A stretch of 64,000 bases of DNA, from assembly GCA_963805295.1 (NCBI GenBank), contig CAWDTW010000057.1:62001-126000 (forward strand). Reading direction: 5' to 3'. This document shows positions 63,525 through 64,000 of this stretch, piece after piece (the stretch's first letter is position 1; the number at the start of each line of letters is the position of its first letter). The notes under the pieces were generated by a model, which was not told the DNA's origin, searched no databases, and was given only the letters and a program-made list of their open reading frames with translations. Source of the stretch: Roseiarcus sp963805295. Lineage in GTDB: Bacteria > Pseudomonadota > Alphaproteobacteria > Rhizobiales > Beijerinckiaceae. Position numbers and translations under genes: made by a program.

Positions 63525-64000
63525 TCGAACATTTGCTTCCGAAAAATCGAAGCCTGCGTTATCATGGTTCCCATGGATGCGATCGAAATCGGCAACACGG
63601 GGACAGCCGCCGGCGCAGTGGGGGAGGCTCGACCGGGGCCTATGTGGCCGTCCCTGGGTTAGGCCCGGGGATCCCCGGCCATCCGGGCGGTCCTTGCGCG
63701 GGCAATGCAGCGGCGAAGGCCTTGTCTGGGGAAATCGGGGTTAACCTCCTGAAAAGTCTCGAATTGCGGAAGGAAAAGACTTGGTTTTCCTTGCGCCGGA
63801 TTTGGTTTTCCTTGCGCGTGGCTTGGAATTCCTTGCGCCCGGCTTGGAAATCCTTGCCTGCGGCCAGGAGGTCCGGCCGCGGCACGGCCTTTCGGTCCCG
63901 AAGCGATAGGAGCGACAGCCTCCCAGGCGGAAAGCGCCGCCGGGGCGACGCGACCCCGGGGCTAGAGCCAAGCGGCCCGGCCGGAAATGGCGCCGCAAGC
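63525..64000 (+). repeat. Composite dispersed repeat, copy 2
   Basis: Order as in copy 1: gctcgaacatttgcttccga, gcgttatcatggttcccatg, a small frame MDAIEIGNTGTAAGAVG (30 codons, ATG 63574), ttaacctcctgaaaagtctc, then four 21-bp units of the type gcttggttttccttgcgcc (about 63777-63862), and a GC-rich tail ending ggaaatggcgccgcaagc, which also occurs near 11603. It runs to the window edge. Confidence 0.75.

Noticed and set aside
1..64000. tRNA, rRNA and riboswitch genes
   Set aside because: By eye I found no cloverleaf with a convincing T-loop, no rRNA core sequence, and no recognisable riboswitch upstream of ribH or the other biosynthetic genes. A covariance-model scan would be decisive.

Overview
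The window is high-GC DNA from an alphaproteobacterium, most likely Hyphomicrobiales (Rhizobiales) and plausibly of the Methylocystaceae/Beijerinckiaceae type. The evidence is an L-malyl-CoA/beta-methylmalyl-CoA lyase of the ethylmalonyl-CoA pathway type, a PmtA-like phospholipid methyltransferase, IalB, DUF2336 and DUF983 proteins, a GAAC-N7-GAAC LexA-type site, and insertion sequences (IS) of kinds common in these genomes. I saw no rRNA or tRNA gene.

1-9 kb is a mobile-element graveyard. It holds a frameshifted IS1380-like transposase, a small toxin-antitoxin pair, three copies of a 78-bp repeat, a hydrogenase small-subunit fragment, an IS630 inserted into the target duplication of an IS1380 that is itself split by an IS10-like element, a group II intron reverse-transcriptase tail, and ISAzo13 copy 1. 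8.7-23.9 kb is mostly housekeeping: an HxlR regulator with a divergent reductase, SDR, CBS and patatin proteins, folE-hisI, an IscU-like/yidD/ribH/nusB cluster, NUDIX-DUF983-rnr, a PmtA-like methyltransferase and a VOC protein. 24-28.2 kb is a second mobile patch: ISAzo13 copy 2, an IS256 relic carrying a 344-bp non-autonomous insertion, and a group II intron that has lost its maturase gene. 28.4-33.5 kb is a TetR-controlled RND efflux operon. 33.6-36.5 kb holds a small secreted repeat protein beside hairpin repeats and an ISL3. 36.6-46.3 kb is core metabolism and envelope: a CitE-like/MaoC pair, DUF2336, a solute-binding protein/adenylating-enzyme homologue/DsbA operon, IalB, HspQ and malyl-CoA lyase. 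46.6-55 kb mixes paralogous small genes, toxin-antitoxin loci and relics, a UvrD-like helicase, an AT-rich YaaC-like gene and an IS1595. 55-64 kb has a MotA/TolQ-like plus MotB/OmpA-like pair, asd, two paralogous cyclic-nucleotide-binding proteins around an IS, and dispersed palindromes.

Many conserved genes, including the normally essential asd, carry single 1-2 nt indels. These are more easily explained by residual sequencing error than by decay, so I annotate them as genes with frameshifts. The relics inside mobile elements look like true decay.

The least explained structure is a composite dispersed repeat found twice (about 22,962-23,405 on the minus strand and 63,525-64,000 on the plus strand). 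It combines a conserved leader with a small MDAI(D/E)IGN reading frame and a run of 21-bp units, a period of two DNA helical turns. Beside copy 1 is a 145-bp MITE-like element with perfect 24-bp inverted ends and an 8-bp target duplication.
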